From the NCBI RefSeq assembly GCF_014805685.1, contig NC_060890.1, positions 19,280,500-19,344,499 of the forward strand: a DNA stretch of 64,000 nt, in the 5' to 3' direction. This stretch comes from Silurus meridionalis. Taxonomy: Eukaryota > Chordata > Actinopteri > Siluriformes > Siluridae. Under the pieces are notes generated by a model. It had not been told where the DNA came from. It saw only the letters and a list, made by a program, of their open reading frames with translations, and searched no databases. A program made the translations under genes and the position numbers. This document shows, in pieces, positions 36,650-49,081 of the stretch. How positions within the stretch are numbered: position 1 is the stretch's first letter; every line of letters begins with the position of its first letter.

Positions 36650-39600
36650 CTGGCAAAACACGTCGTACATCAGATTTATTAAAACACTTTCCGCTCTCCG
36701 TTTTGGTTCCTGCGCTTGTTGACGGAATTACAACCTGTTCCCTCGGCAAGTCGGCTTTATGTCGTGATGAGCTACGAGCACCGGCTCGTATTTATTTTTC
36801 TTTTTATCACGTCTGCACTTAATGTGTAAATTCAATTTATAAACAGAAATAAAACTAGAAGAAAAATGAATAACAGTACCATTACAGTGATTTTATAAAT
36901 GTTATTTGCTGTCAACACACCGATTCACTTGATGAAGACTATATAGTTTGGGAAGCCACATTGAGTTTGTACAAAAAAAAAAAAAATTATAATAATAAAA
37001 ATAATAATATATGTAGCTTAAGTGGAATTTTGCCACATGATGCAGTATAAATAATATAATAGTATAGTATAAATGTAAGTAATAAATAAATAGAAACAAC
37101 AATAATAAGGACCCATAGCACTAATATATTGTGTATGTTACAGAAAAACACTAAAAGGTAATAAGACTCTCGTCCGATTGTCTGGAAACTCTTTTCTGGG
37201 ATGTTAATTAGGCCTCACTACATCCTCACACTACACATCAAATCATGGCTCAATAAAATTTAGTCAAATTTATAGGCTCAAATTGTACACGGCCTACTAG
37301 TGATGGTAAGATTTTACGTCGGTTATAAACGTCGACGTAGTGACGCATTGATTTCGAGATGACATTTGTATCACGATGCATCGTTTTGAACATATTTGCA
37401 TCTGTAAAAAAACGATTTATTTGAATATAATTATTAGTAGATGTGCTACACTTTTATTATTTAGAACAGGACCAATATATGTAGATTGATTTCTTCTCAC
37501 TAAACTGTTTCTCGAGAGCGTTCTCTCAGAACCACTGCCGCTACGTGAAAACGGCGTATCATAACACTACGGAGACCGAGGCGTGTCCTGGGAGTCACAG
37601 AGGCAGAACAAGAAAAGAACATGTGGTTTTATTCATTTCTTTTGCACTGAAAGGTGTTGGAGGTCAGAAGGCATTAAGTAAATGAATGATTTGCTGTCTG
37701 TCTGAAACGTGACTCATCAGTGCCATATTAAACTGATTAGCATCACATTTTCCGATTGCAAAGTATTGCAATGAATTGATTCGTGTTAATCAAATCGGAT
37801 CGCACTGCATCGTAATAGGGGTGTATCGCGATGTTTCGCATCGGGAGCTGCTTCGTATACATTTTTTACGTATCGCATCGTTGGCTAATCGTGTCAGCCT
37901 CAGTTATGGAAATGCACATCCCTGCTGCCTACATTAACTGCTTTAAAGCCTCTGGCACCAAGTCCACGGATACATTATATTTTAGAGCAATTATCTTTTG
38001 TTTATTCTCACATTTTCGTATTGGTGCTGGTCTCAGAGCTACCAAACTAATTTCACTGCATCGCTAAAATGACAAAAGTCTCTCTCGCTCTCTCAGCGTC
38101 TTCTCATATGTGGGATTTTTATGCCCTCTTATGGACACATGGTGATAGTGCAGTTACGTTTTCAACTCGAGGTGAGATTTTATACATATACTGCGTATCT
38201 CCTTGTTAGATGATATGTAGACATGGTTAAAGGTTAAGTGTATACACCCCTGACCTTCAGATCAATAAGGCAAGTGTTATTAAACCCTAATGCTTTTACA
38301 CACAACTCTAACCCTTCCAATTATTATTAAGGATAAATTGAGTCTGTGATTGGTCACCTTGATGATATCGAGGCCTCCGATGAGTTCTCCTTTTACGTAG
38401 AGCTGTGGGTATGTGGGCCAGTTAGAATATGTCTTTAGGCCCTGTCTGACCTGTGTGGGGGGGAACACAACACAACAGCAAAATGTAAAGTTATAAAACA
38501 ATGATTCTACAATACTACACAACCCTGGCTTTATTTTTTGGGGGGGTTTGAACCTTGGTTTTGCTGAACTCAAAAACACATGGCTGCTCACATCAGACAG
38601 TAAACAAAATGCCACCTCTTACCTTTAAAATAGATCATGCTGAATATATTGTTTAACTTAGGCCCATCAACATATATACATATACGTACATATAGCCATT
38701 CACTGTTAAATCCATCAATGACTGTACCCTGATCGGGCATAACATTATGACCACCTGCCTAATATTGATTGGTCTGCAGCTGCACAGCCCCAACATACTG
38801 CAATGCACTGTGTATTCTGACACCTTTCTACCAGAACCAGCATTAACGTCTTTAGCCAGAAGCTCGTCTGTTGGATCGGCAGATCACGCAGACTGGCCCC
38901 ACGTGCATCAGTGAGCCTTCGCCTCCCAGGACCCTGTCGCCGGTTCACCACTGTTCCTTCTTTGGAGCACTTTTGATAGATACTGGCCACTGCAGTCCAG
39001 GAACAGCCCACAAGAGCTGCAGTTTTGGAAATGCTCTGACCCAGTCGTCTAGACATCACAATTTGGCCCTCGTCAAACTCGCTTAAATCCTTAGACTTGC
39101 CCATAAAAAAAGTTCACTTGCTGCCTAATACATCCACCCACTAACAGGTGCCATGATAAAGAGTTAGTGTTATTCACTTCACCGCTCATAATGTTACGTC
39201 ATAATCTTATGCCTGATCGGTGTATATACAGTTGTTTTAAAAAATGTATTAATATACATTGATCATGATTATGAAGATCTGTGTTTTCTTTGCAGCCTGA
39301 ACAACATGTTCATACACAAATGCAGCATTATGCATGTAAAATGGTCAGGAAACGTTACTGCTCGAGGACAAACTATATTACTCTACCTCCTCATCTTGAA
39401 GAATATCAAAGGTGTCAAATTCAACCCTGTTAAAAAAAAATAAAAATACATACATCACTATCATGCTGATGATTTGAACAGCAAAATCAGTGACAAGATA
39501 TAAATCAGTATTTGTGTTGCATTAACAATGTACAGTGTAAAAAGTATAGAAATTTATAGCAGAAAAAATGTCCATATATAAAGTTGGAAAAGGTCTTACC

Positions 39601-39912
39601 CGACACTGTTCATTATTTCAAGGATCTGACGGCTGAATCCACATTTGGCTCCCTAAATATTCATGAAGGCACATTAGGAAAGGACCACAAACGTGTAAAT
39701 GCGAAGAGAAGAGACGAGAGCAATTAGCGAAAGCAGGCATTTAATCTGCAGACTTTTCCCTAAAGAGACACTCCACTGCATATATCTTTTATTTAAAAAA
39801 CATTATTGAATGAATAAAATATGGACTATATATATGATCCAAAAATCATCAAATCAAATCTATAGATTCCACTGATTCAGCCACTAGAGAATGCTAATTC
39901 TCAACTAGAAGG

Positions 39913-39965
<53 letters not shown>

Positions 39966-41687
39966 GGAAGAGACAGACAGACCGAGAGAAAGCGAGGTCT
40001 CAGGAGATCGTGTTTAAAACTCCTTGAAAGAACTGCGTTCATGTGGGAGCTGCGGAAATCGATAACGATATGAAGCGAGACGCGAGCGGTCTGGGAGATT
40101 TTTCTTCTCCTCTATTAGAGCCGGGAAATCCAGCGCTCACCCGACATCGATTTCCTGCACTGCCCCGTTTTTTTCAAACAACCTCACTAAATGTATGTTA
40201 ATGTCTTCTTTACCGTCTTCTCGTTACATCAGTTTTCAGGAGAAAAGTGATACATACTGATTGAGAATCTCTGACCACATTGGCTCTTGAGGTCATCCAT
40301 ATTTCAGGAGTATGTTTGCTAGCAGTTTTCCACTCACATTGTGCCAGAGATGGTTTTAAAGCTGGTGGCTAGAAATATCCAGAACTGTAAGCCCTGGTTT
40401 ACATCCAGAGACTGAGGAGGTCGGTGCAAAGCACTAATTTTGGGTTTCATTAATACGTTTTTGGGGTTGATTTTGAATGATGCTTGGTTCATTGTTATGT
40501 TAAAAGCTTTATAGTCAAGCCTACACACCTTCTGGCCCAATCCACCAGATTTCGAGCTGAAATATTGTGCTACTTAGCAGAATTCGAGAACGTCATCAAT
40601 CTTTACAAGAGCCCCTGATCCATCTGCCCGAAAAGAAAAGGGAAAAAAAAGCGCCCCGAAGCATTACTGATCCAGCGTCGGCTTTTTACACTGAGTGCTT
40701 CTCTTTGCTTGCAGTCTGAGTGAATGAAAAACAATGACAATATTTTATTCGTTTCAAGGGGTGCCAATAATTCTTCCAAACAATTCCCGCTCTTTTAATC
40801 TCACCTCGGTTGAATTCCTCCGAATGCAAAATGATTCGGAAACGATTAGCATGATTATGATTCGCTAGCTTACGTGTTAAATCGGTGCATTCCAGCATCA
40901 TCAAATTTTACGCATATCAGCTAAAGTCGTGATTTTTATTATTAAGGTTGCTTTAGTGCATTAAAAAATACAATCAAACAGGCCTCCAAACTATACAAAT
41001 AAAGCAGTATTGGTTATAAATTCCTGAGCGATTATATGTTTGATGACTAAACTACAGACAATGAATATTGATTTGAATTCAGTTTATCCGTCAGTCACAT
41101 TCTGGTCCTTGGAAACATACGACACCAGTTTTTTCCGAGAGGTTAAATCAGGATAACTCATGCACTCGGTCAACGTGAGCCAGAGATGGGAAAGAATCAG
41201 CAACTACTTCACAGTAGATCAACCCACAACAAATCCCCTCTACTCTGTGAACTTGGGACAATGTGACTACTAACGCAAAATATTGTCTTTCATATTTTCT
41301 ATTAGAAATAAAAGTTAAATAATACTAGATATCAAGAAATAAAATCAGATTTCTCTCCCACATGTAATACATGGATAGGGAAAATGATTCAGTTTGTAAT
41401 TGGACATGAGCAGGTTTACATTCCTCACCTCTTTGCTTCCTTTCATAAAGAGCATAACAGGACATCTGTTGATGAGAGTCTTCAACCTGGTGAGAGATGA
41501 AAAATCATTCAATATTCAGACAGTCAAACAGGAGGAAGGTGTGTGTGTGAGTGAGTAAGAGTGTGTGTTTGTGTGTGTTACCTCTGTTCCAGTGAGACAG
41601 CTTTGGGACAGGTATTTTCAAGCTCGCCTGATTCAGCCAGCTCCTACATTAGGCACATAATTACATTTTAAACATGAACACAAACCT

Positions 41688-41751
<64 letters not shown>

Positions 41752-42138
41752 TAGTGGAACCCTGCAGCAGTGTTTTTTTTCATTCGGTGGAGGTTAAGTG
41801 ACACTTTAATGAGGAAGGGTAACAGAAAAGTTCTCAAGGAGAGGAAGTAAATGTGAGAAACAGCGTGTAAACAGCTGTGTAAGCTAATCCACTGCGCTTT
41901 TTCAGCAGGTCACACTAAAGCACAAGAATACTGACGTCACTGCCGTCATACACTGAGCCAAACAAATCAGAAATATGAGTATTTAATAGTTTTTTCTTTT
42001 TGTAGGTTACATATCAAATCATGTTTCATGTTATTGAAAATATTTACTTTTTTATAAATTGGTGATCTCTAGTTAAAGTGTTAATATACACTTCTTTAGG
42101 TGGAACTTTGGAATGTTATACTTAAAAAATAAATAAAA

Positions 42139-42173
<35 letters not shown>

Positions 42174-45100
42174 AAATACGTCTAGTACAAGATATTAAAT
42201 TATTTACATTTTGCAGAATTCTTGCTAGCCAGCAACTCTCACCTTGATGATGTCGAGTCCTCCGATCAGCTCTCCTTTAACATACACCTGAGGATAAGTG
42301 GGCCAGTTGGAGTAGGTCTTCAGCCCCTGCCGAACCTCCTCATCAGACAGGATGTCAAAGCTGCTGTACTGGACACTGTGATCCTTTAAAATCTGCACAA
42401 TCTGCCTGCTGAAGCCTGCAACCCAGACAACATTACTCACACACAAAGTCTAATTTAACACAGCATTTACTAACAGCTAATGCACAACTGAAACTTGTGA
42501 TTTATCATATTTAACCTTAACAAGGCTAAAGATCACAAATTCTGTGGAGATGTCTAGTCTTGGACACACAATGTTCTCTATAAGTTGCTCGTCAAAGTTA
42601 TTAATTACTCCAGAGATGGGCAGTGTTTATAATACATGTATTTCAAATATGAAACAGGATTATGTCATTTGCATTTGATAGGGTTGATAAAATGGCTTCA
42701 TATTTTTTATACAAAATACAGTATTTTCCAAATACAGCCTCTGATTGGTGCCTACTCAGTAATTTGTCCAGACTTGAGATCAGAACAGAAAAATTATCCA
42801 TATGGAAGAAGGTGGTGAAGGTAAGAAACATGCAGCTGCCAGCTTTTATAGTGATCATAAAGTGAGTACACCCTAAGTGAACATGCCAAAATTGTGTCCA
42901 AGACATACTTGGCCACTCACTTTCACCTTCAAATTCCTCAACAAGGTAGTTGACATCTTGCCGGTGTGTTTGGGGTCGTTATTATGTTTGGAAACTTCTT
43001 GCTCGGCGCAGTCTCTGAAGGGAGGGCATCATGTTCTGCTTCAGAATGTCACAGTACATGATTGAATCCATGTTTCCCTCAAAGAACCGTAGCTGTCCAG
43101 TACCAGCAGCACTCATGCAGCCCCAGACCACGATGCTACCACCACCATGCTTGACTGTAGGCATGACAATTTCCTTGGCTTTCCTCACCAGGGCGTTGCC
43201 ACACATGCTGGACACCATCTGAGCCAAACAAGTTTATCTTAGTCTCCTCAAACCACAGGAAATAGTTCCAGTAATTCATGTTCTTGGACAGGTTGTCTTC
43301 CGCAAACCTACTTGTTGCATTGTGCCGTGTATTGTATGTTCCGAAAGTTAAATTCAGAGCAGGATAACTCATGCACGTGAGCCAGAGATGTCAACGTGAG
43401 CCAGAGATGCAAAGAGTCAGCAGCTACTTCACAGTAGCTCCACCCACAACAAATCCAGTACCAGCAACACTCATGCAGCCCCAGACCATGATGCTACCAC
43501 CACCATGCTTGACTGTAGGCATGACACAATTTCCTTGGTTTTTCTCACCAGGGCGTTGCCACACATGCTGGACAACATCTGAGCCAAACCATTTTATCTT
43601 AGTCTCCTCAAACCACAGGACATAGTTCCAGTAAGAACCCGTCTTGGAAAACCTGTGTATGACTCTGGCCACTGTACTGTAACTCAGTTTTAGGGTGATA
43701 CCGATCATCTTATAGCCTCGGCCATTTTTGTGGAGAGCAACAATTCTAATTCTCAAATCCTCTTTGCCATGAGGTGCAATGTTAAACATCCAGTGGTCAG
43801 TATGAGAGAACTGTACTGGGAGTACCAAATTTTAACTGCTCTAATACAAGATACACACATTGGTATGGTCCTGTGAAGCAGACAAAAACATGAACATGAT
43901 GTGGCTTTGCATGGTTTCACAACATGCAGCTGTTACCACTTAGGGTGTACTCACTTTTGTTACCAGCTATTTAGACAATAATGGCTGTATGTTAAATTAT
44001 TTTCATAGGGCAGGAAAAAAAGCTCTTCGTTACCAAACACCAAGTCACTAAATTAGGATACAATTGAGTCATTCACAAACTGTTCAACATTAAACTGTAG
44101 GTTACTTTAAAACTATCCTTTATCTGGGAGATCGCAGGGATACGTAAGTGAATAGTCGATCTGTTAACTGGTTGTATTTGTCAGATTTATTGCACGACTC
44201 GGCCAGAGAAAAGCTGTTGCTATCAAACATTATTTACTTAATCAACTGAGTCAGTGTAATGTGAAAGATCAGATCAAATAGATCAAATAGGCCAGTTGAT
44301 AGAAGGTTTGTAAAGAAATTGTGTGCTCTTTTGTAAAAGTATTTAAATAGTAGTTTAATTTTGCTACACCCAGTGGCTGCTGTATTTTGTAGTTTATTTT
44401 GCTACACTTAAAGTTAAGGTATTTGGAATATTATTTACAAAAAAAACATTTTGATGCATCTTTGCCCAACCCTGAGTTACTCACAAAGTCTAGGCCAAGA
44501 AGAAGTGTACCGTCTAAAACTATTTTCATGATTGTGTATGTGCAAACAGCTGCTTCCCAACCAAAAGCATTGCTAGGAAATATGCATGTTATAAAGTAGA
44601 GTGCTGCCTCGAGGCACAGTGTGAGTGAAATATAACACAAACCACCAAGACACAATGAGCTCGATCGATTTAAATGGATGGAACAAACAAGCGTGATGAT
44701 CCTGTCCTTTGTTATTTTACCAGCTCCTGAAGAATCTGATTGAACCTTTCGCTCAAAGCACGGCACTTCTGACGATGGTGGTTAGTAAGGTCTCCATATA
44801 CAGCCGCTCAAAAAGCAAACGCATTCAGTCACTTGTGTCTGATTGATCTTGAAGAACGAACGGTGCCTAATATATAAAAGTGAAAGATTGGGTTTATCAG
44901 TCAGATAAAGGAGATAAAGATGAAGGCAGCATTCCGAATGAATATAACTAGAAAAAAGAGAAAAAGAATAAAAAAACCGGTAGAAAACAGAGTAAAAAAA
45001 AAAAACGAAAAAACATGAGAGAGTGGTGAATGTAAGGTGATGTGCGAGGTCTATGTAAAAACCCTGCAGTGAAATACCTATTCGGATTTCTCAGCGCTCA

Positions 45101-46057
45101 CGTGGGAATTCATTATAAACCAGCTGCAGGCGGCTCACTAACGCTCATGCAGTTGGCACTATATTAATTGTTTCTATTAGAGCAGGCAAACACGCGGTCC
45201 AGCTGCCTTCTGTGGCTCTAGGCAAGCTCGAGCAGACACGCTGGATTGATTGCCCGGGTCCTTTCCCCATCCTCATTCATCCCTGTAGGGAAGGAGAAAC
45301 GCTCGCTAGACTCGACTCAGCTCTGGGAACAGAGCAACAATAAAGTCTCTTTTCTGCCTACAAGCGCAGCCATGTTAGTATGCAAACACAAGGAGAGGGT
45401 ATTTATAAAGACGAGTCCAACACAGAAGCAGGTAACCTTATAATTCAAAGTGGGAAGACATTTTTCAAGCGCGTTTGATGGGTAGCTCTCTGCGTATGTG
45501 ATGAACATTCGTGTAGTTTAAACCACTGCAATTCAGGCTCGAAAGGCGTCACACTTCGCTACGAAACCTTCCCACTTCTGGATAACGGCCAAGCGAGTGA
45601 GAACTTCAATCACTTACAGCATTATAAATTCCTCTGACTCTGACCCAACTATTGACACCTGGACCGGCTTTAAATAACACGGCCGTGCTGAGCAACAGGT
45701 CCCGCTTTGGATGTCACACACAAATAAATGCAGCAGATGCTTTTCATATAAAGCGGAGCTGGAGGAACTGGCAGCAGATGAAAGATTGAAGCTGCTGGGA
45801 GAAAAAAAATCATCAAAAAAAAAAAAAAAGATTCTACTGCTTTAGAGCCGACGAGCTAAATGGTTCTTAGATTGTCTCTGAAAGAAGAATGAGTACAGCA
45901 GACCTGTACTTTCTGCACTCGACTGTTTCCACGTCTCACATGCTAATTCTTCAGAAGTGCCTCAGTCCATTATGAAATATGTATTTTTGAATTTTACTAC
46001 ATAAAAGAGGTATAGAGATAAAACTAACACAGACTTCTGGTAAAACTTTGACCCTGT

Positions 46058-46088
<31 letters not shown>

Positions 46089-46152
46089 GCTATAATGCAT
46101 ACATTTCCTAGATATTGATATCCACAAGCCTTTTAGGGCTGAAATGAATGAC

Positions 46153-46251
<99 letters not shown>

Positions 46252-48683
46252 CACATACATACACTGTTACCATAATTATTAGATTTTTCAATTATACTAC
46301 AAGTATTTCTGATCAATTGTCTTATTTGCTAAGATATTATAAATACCTAAATAATGGATTTAAAAATATCTAATACAGAACATTTAACGAGACTTCTCAC
46401 TAAATACAATCCAATATTATATTTGATTTAAAATAACAAGAATACTGTAATCTCGAAAACACGCTGCAACAAACCGGAGTTTTTCTTTTATTTAATTACA
46501 TTTTATTGATTTGATTTATTTCTGGTTCCTCACACTTTTTTGTGTCTATCACTGGAAGGCCTTAAAAATTCTCAGGCCTGATTTATTCGATTACAAACAG
46601 TCAAATCCAAATAAAACTCAAATACACAGGCTTTCTGTCATGTTTACACAATGCAAACTATTTTTAAGACTAGGGGCCGATTCTTATTTGTCCAGGTAAG
46701 GTCTACAACGTTGTTTTTATTGAAAAAATAATAATAATTAAAAATACAAATAAAAATTATAAAAAATTATTTAGTGTTGGTCACGGAATGCTTCCATGCT
46801 TCCAACATAAACCGGCAAATCAATATTTAATTTGAATTTATTCGTTGTTGAAGGTTTTAATTCTCTTCACAACAAATGAAATGATATTCTGGGATCACCA
46901 TTCAGTAAACCCGCGATAAACGGACCCCACCCCAAAAATGCTTTTATGTATACAGTACTGTATTAACATTTTACTTCATTTTATAATTATTAAATATAAA
47001 TGTATTCATAAATGTTATTATTTAAACATAAAACTCCATAAAACAATTTCCTGTAAGTTTTCTGGTCTATCGTGGTATCCGCGAGAGACCGGGAAAATCA
47101 GCCAAACTAATTAGTTATGTGGCAAATGCAATTCCGCGATATTGGAACCACGGTAAAGCGGGGGGATTACTGTGTATCTATTCCTCTTCCTTTTTAAGCC
47201 GAGTCACACACTGTACAATTGCTGGTGATTGTTCATGCTGAAAAACATGTTGCAAAAATGTTTCCAAATATATGAGCTCCTTTAAAACTAGAAGAACTTC
47301 AGGGACGTATTTAAACCTGTAATCAAAAACATCACCTCGATGACTCGAGCATTATTTTTTTTTAAGAATTCAATTACATTTGATTTGTGTAGCGTTTTTA
47401 ACAATTAATTTTGACCCAAAGCAGCAAACTCATTAGAATTTAACCCTCCCTGAGAACCATTTCCAGAATTCATAACCACTTAATCACACTGGCTGAACTT
47501 TTACTGTGTTGAGATGAGGCTTTGCTTTCCATATTAAAAATATTCTTTGCACTATACAGAAACGTTACCCCCATTGGATTTTTTTAATTTTTTTAATTTT
47601 ACATTAATATCTATGTTTATCTATGATGTTTCTGAATAACTAAAGAAAAGAAATTGTTTAATGTTAATGTCATTGTAACTATCAACAAGGCAAACTCATT
47701 AGAAATATAAGTGAACCCACTCTGTGGAGAACTATACATGCTGAGAGGATGGTCATGTGATTTAATACATATAATTGTAGAATACAGAGGAAAAAAATTA
47801 TTTGTGAAAATAAGAAGAAAAAAACTAATTTTTAAATGAACTGTCTAATTCATATTTTTTATTCTTACAGAAATCAAAGGGAACATTATGAATATTTTAA
47901 GTGTATTGTCTGTTCCCAGTTTAAGCAGACAATACAAATAATCCACAACTAATTTGCAAGCGATAGAAACCATAATATGACATGTATGTACATTATTCTG
48001 TATCAAAAGAATTCAAACTCTGGGGTCTAAATTCTGCATTCAGAGTCAAGTTTCTTGCCTCTGCTCATTGACAAGGTAGCCACATGTGGTTAATGCACAA
48101 TAAATCTAAACAGTATTCAGAAAGGTTACCCACCTCCACTTCGAATCTCACCTTATTTGATTAATGTCTACGTTTAACTATGATGGGTTTTTTTATGTTT
48201 CTGATTAGAAATTCTGTCCACACAGTAACGAACAGCAAAACAAACTCTCAAACTAGAAATGTATGTGAACTTGCTTTTAGGTGAACTACACATGCTGAGT
48301 GGATGATCGGGTGATTGAGTAGGTAGAATTGTAAAAAACAGAGACGACGACACACAAACACACAGAAAAAGACTGTTCAAACACATTGTAGTTTGTAAAA
48401 ATAGGAAGAGAAATAAAATGTTTCGCTTTCTAATTATGTTTACATTTTTTGTATTCTTACAGAAATCAAATGGAACATGCTTTATGAGTCCTTCACGCGT
48501 ATTGTCCGTTACTGGTTTAAGCTGACAATACAAATGATCTGAACTCGGAGTAAAATGGACCAGAGTTTGGAAAAATACACTTAAATCAACTGGCATGGGA
48601 GTTTTTATTTTTAAACAACAAACACCCTACCAACACACACATTCCCTGTTTTTTTACCTGTGCTCTCCTCTATACCTTGTATG

Positions 48684-48716
<33 letters not shown>

Positions 48717-49030
48717 CTTTACCGCAGCGAGGTTCCTGGGGAGTTCCCTTCATGAAGAGCATGCAGTGTGCAGCGTTGATTAGTTTCTTGAGTCTCTCGT
48801 TAAGCTCCTCCTTAGGGGCGTCTGCCGGCCCTGCAGGCCCGCCCCCGCTGGACGCCAGCCGCTGCACCTTATTGGTCAGCTCAGGGGCATGTGCGCCGTC
48901 CAGCCTGTCAATCTTCGCGCCACCCTGAGGCCCACCCAAAATGAATAAATAAACACACTGTAGCACAGCACACATGGGGACGAACACATCATTAATTTTT
49001 TACAGTGTTAGCCTGTTAGTTTAGATTGGG

Positions 49031-49081
<51 letters not shown>

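Noticed and set aside
45951..46316. Open frame of 121 codons with Ile-Tyr and Cys-Val runs
   Set aside because: Pure artefact of the (AT)n and (CA)n microsatellites inside glrx3 intron 4.
48670..48987. Single long frame of 105 codons over glrx3 exon 4
   Set aside because: Only 48,723-48,924 is coding. The rest reads through the intron, including the CA repeat as Thr-His.
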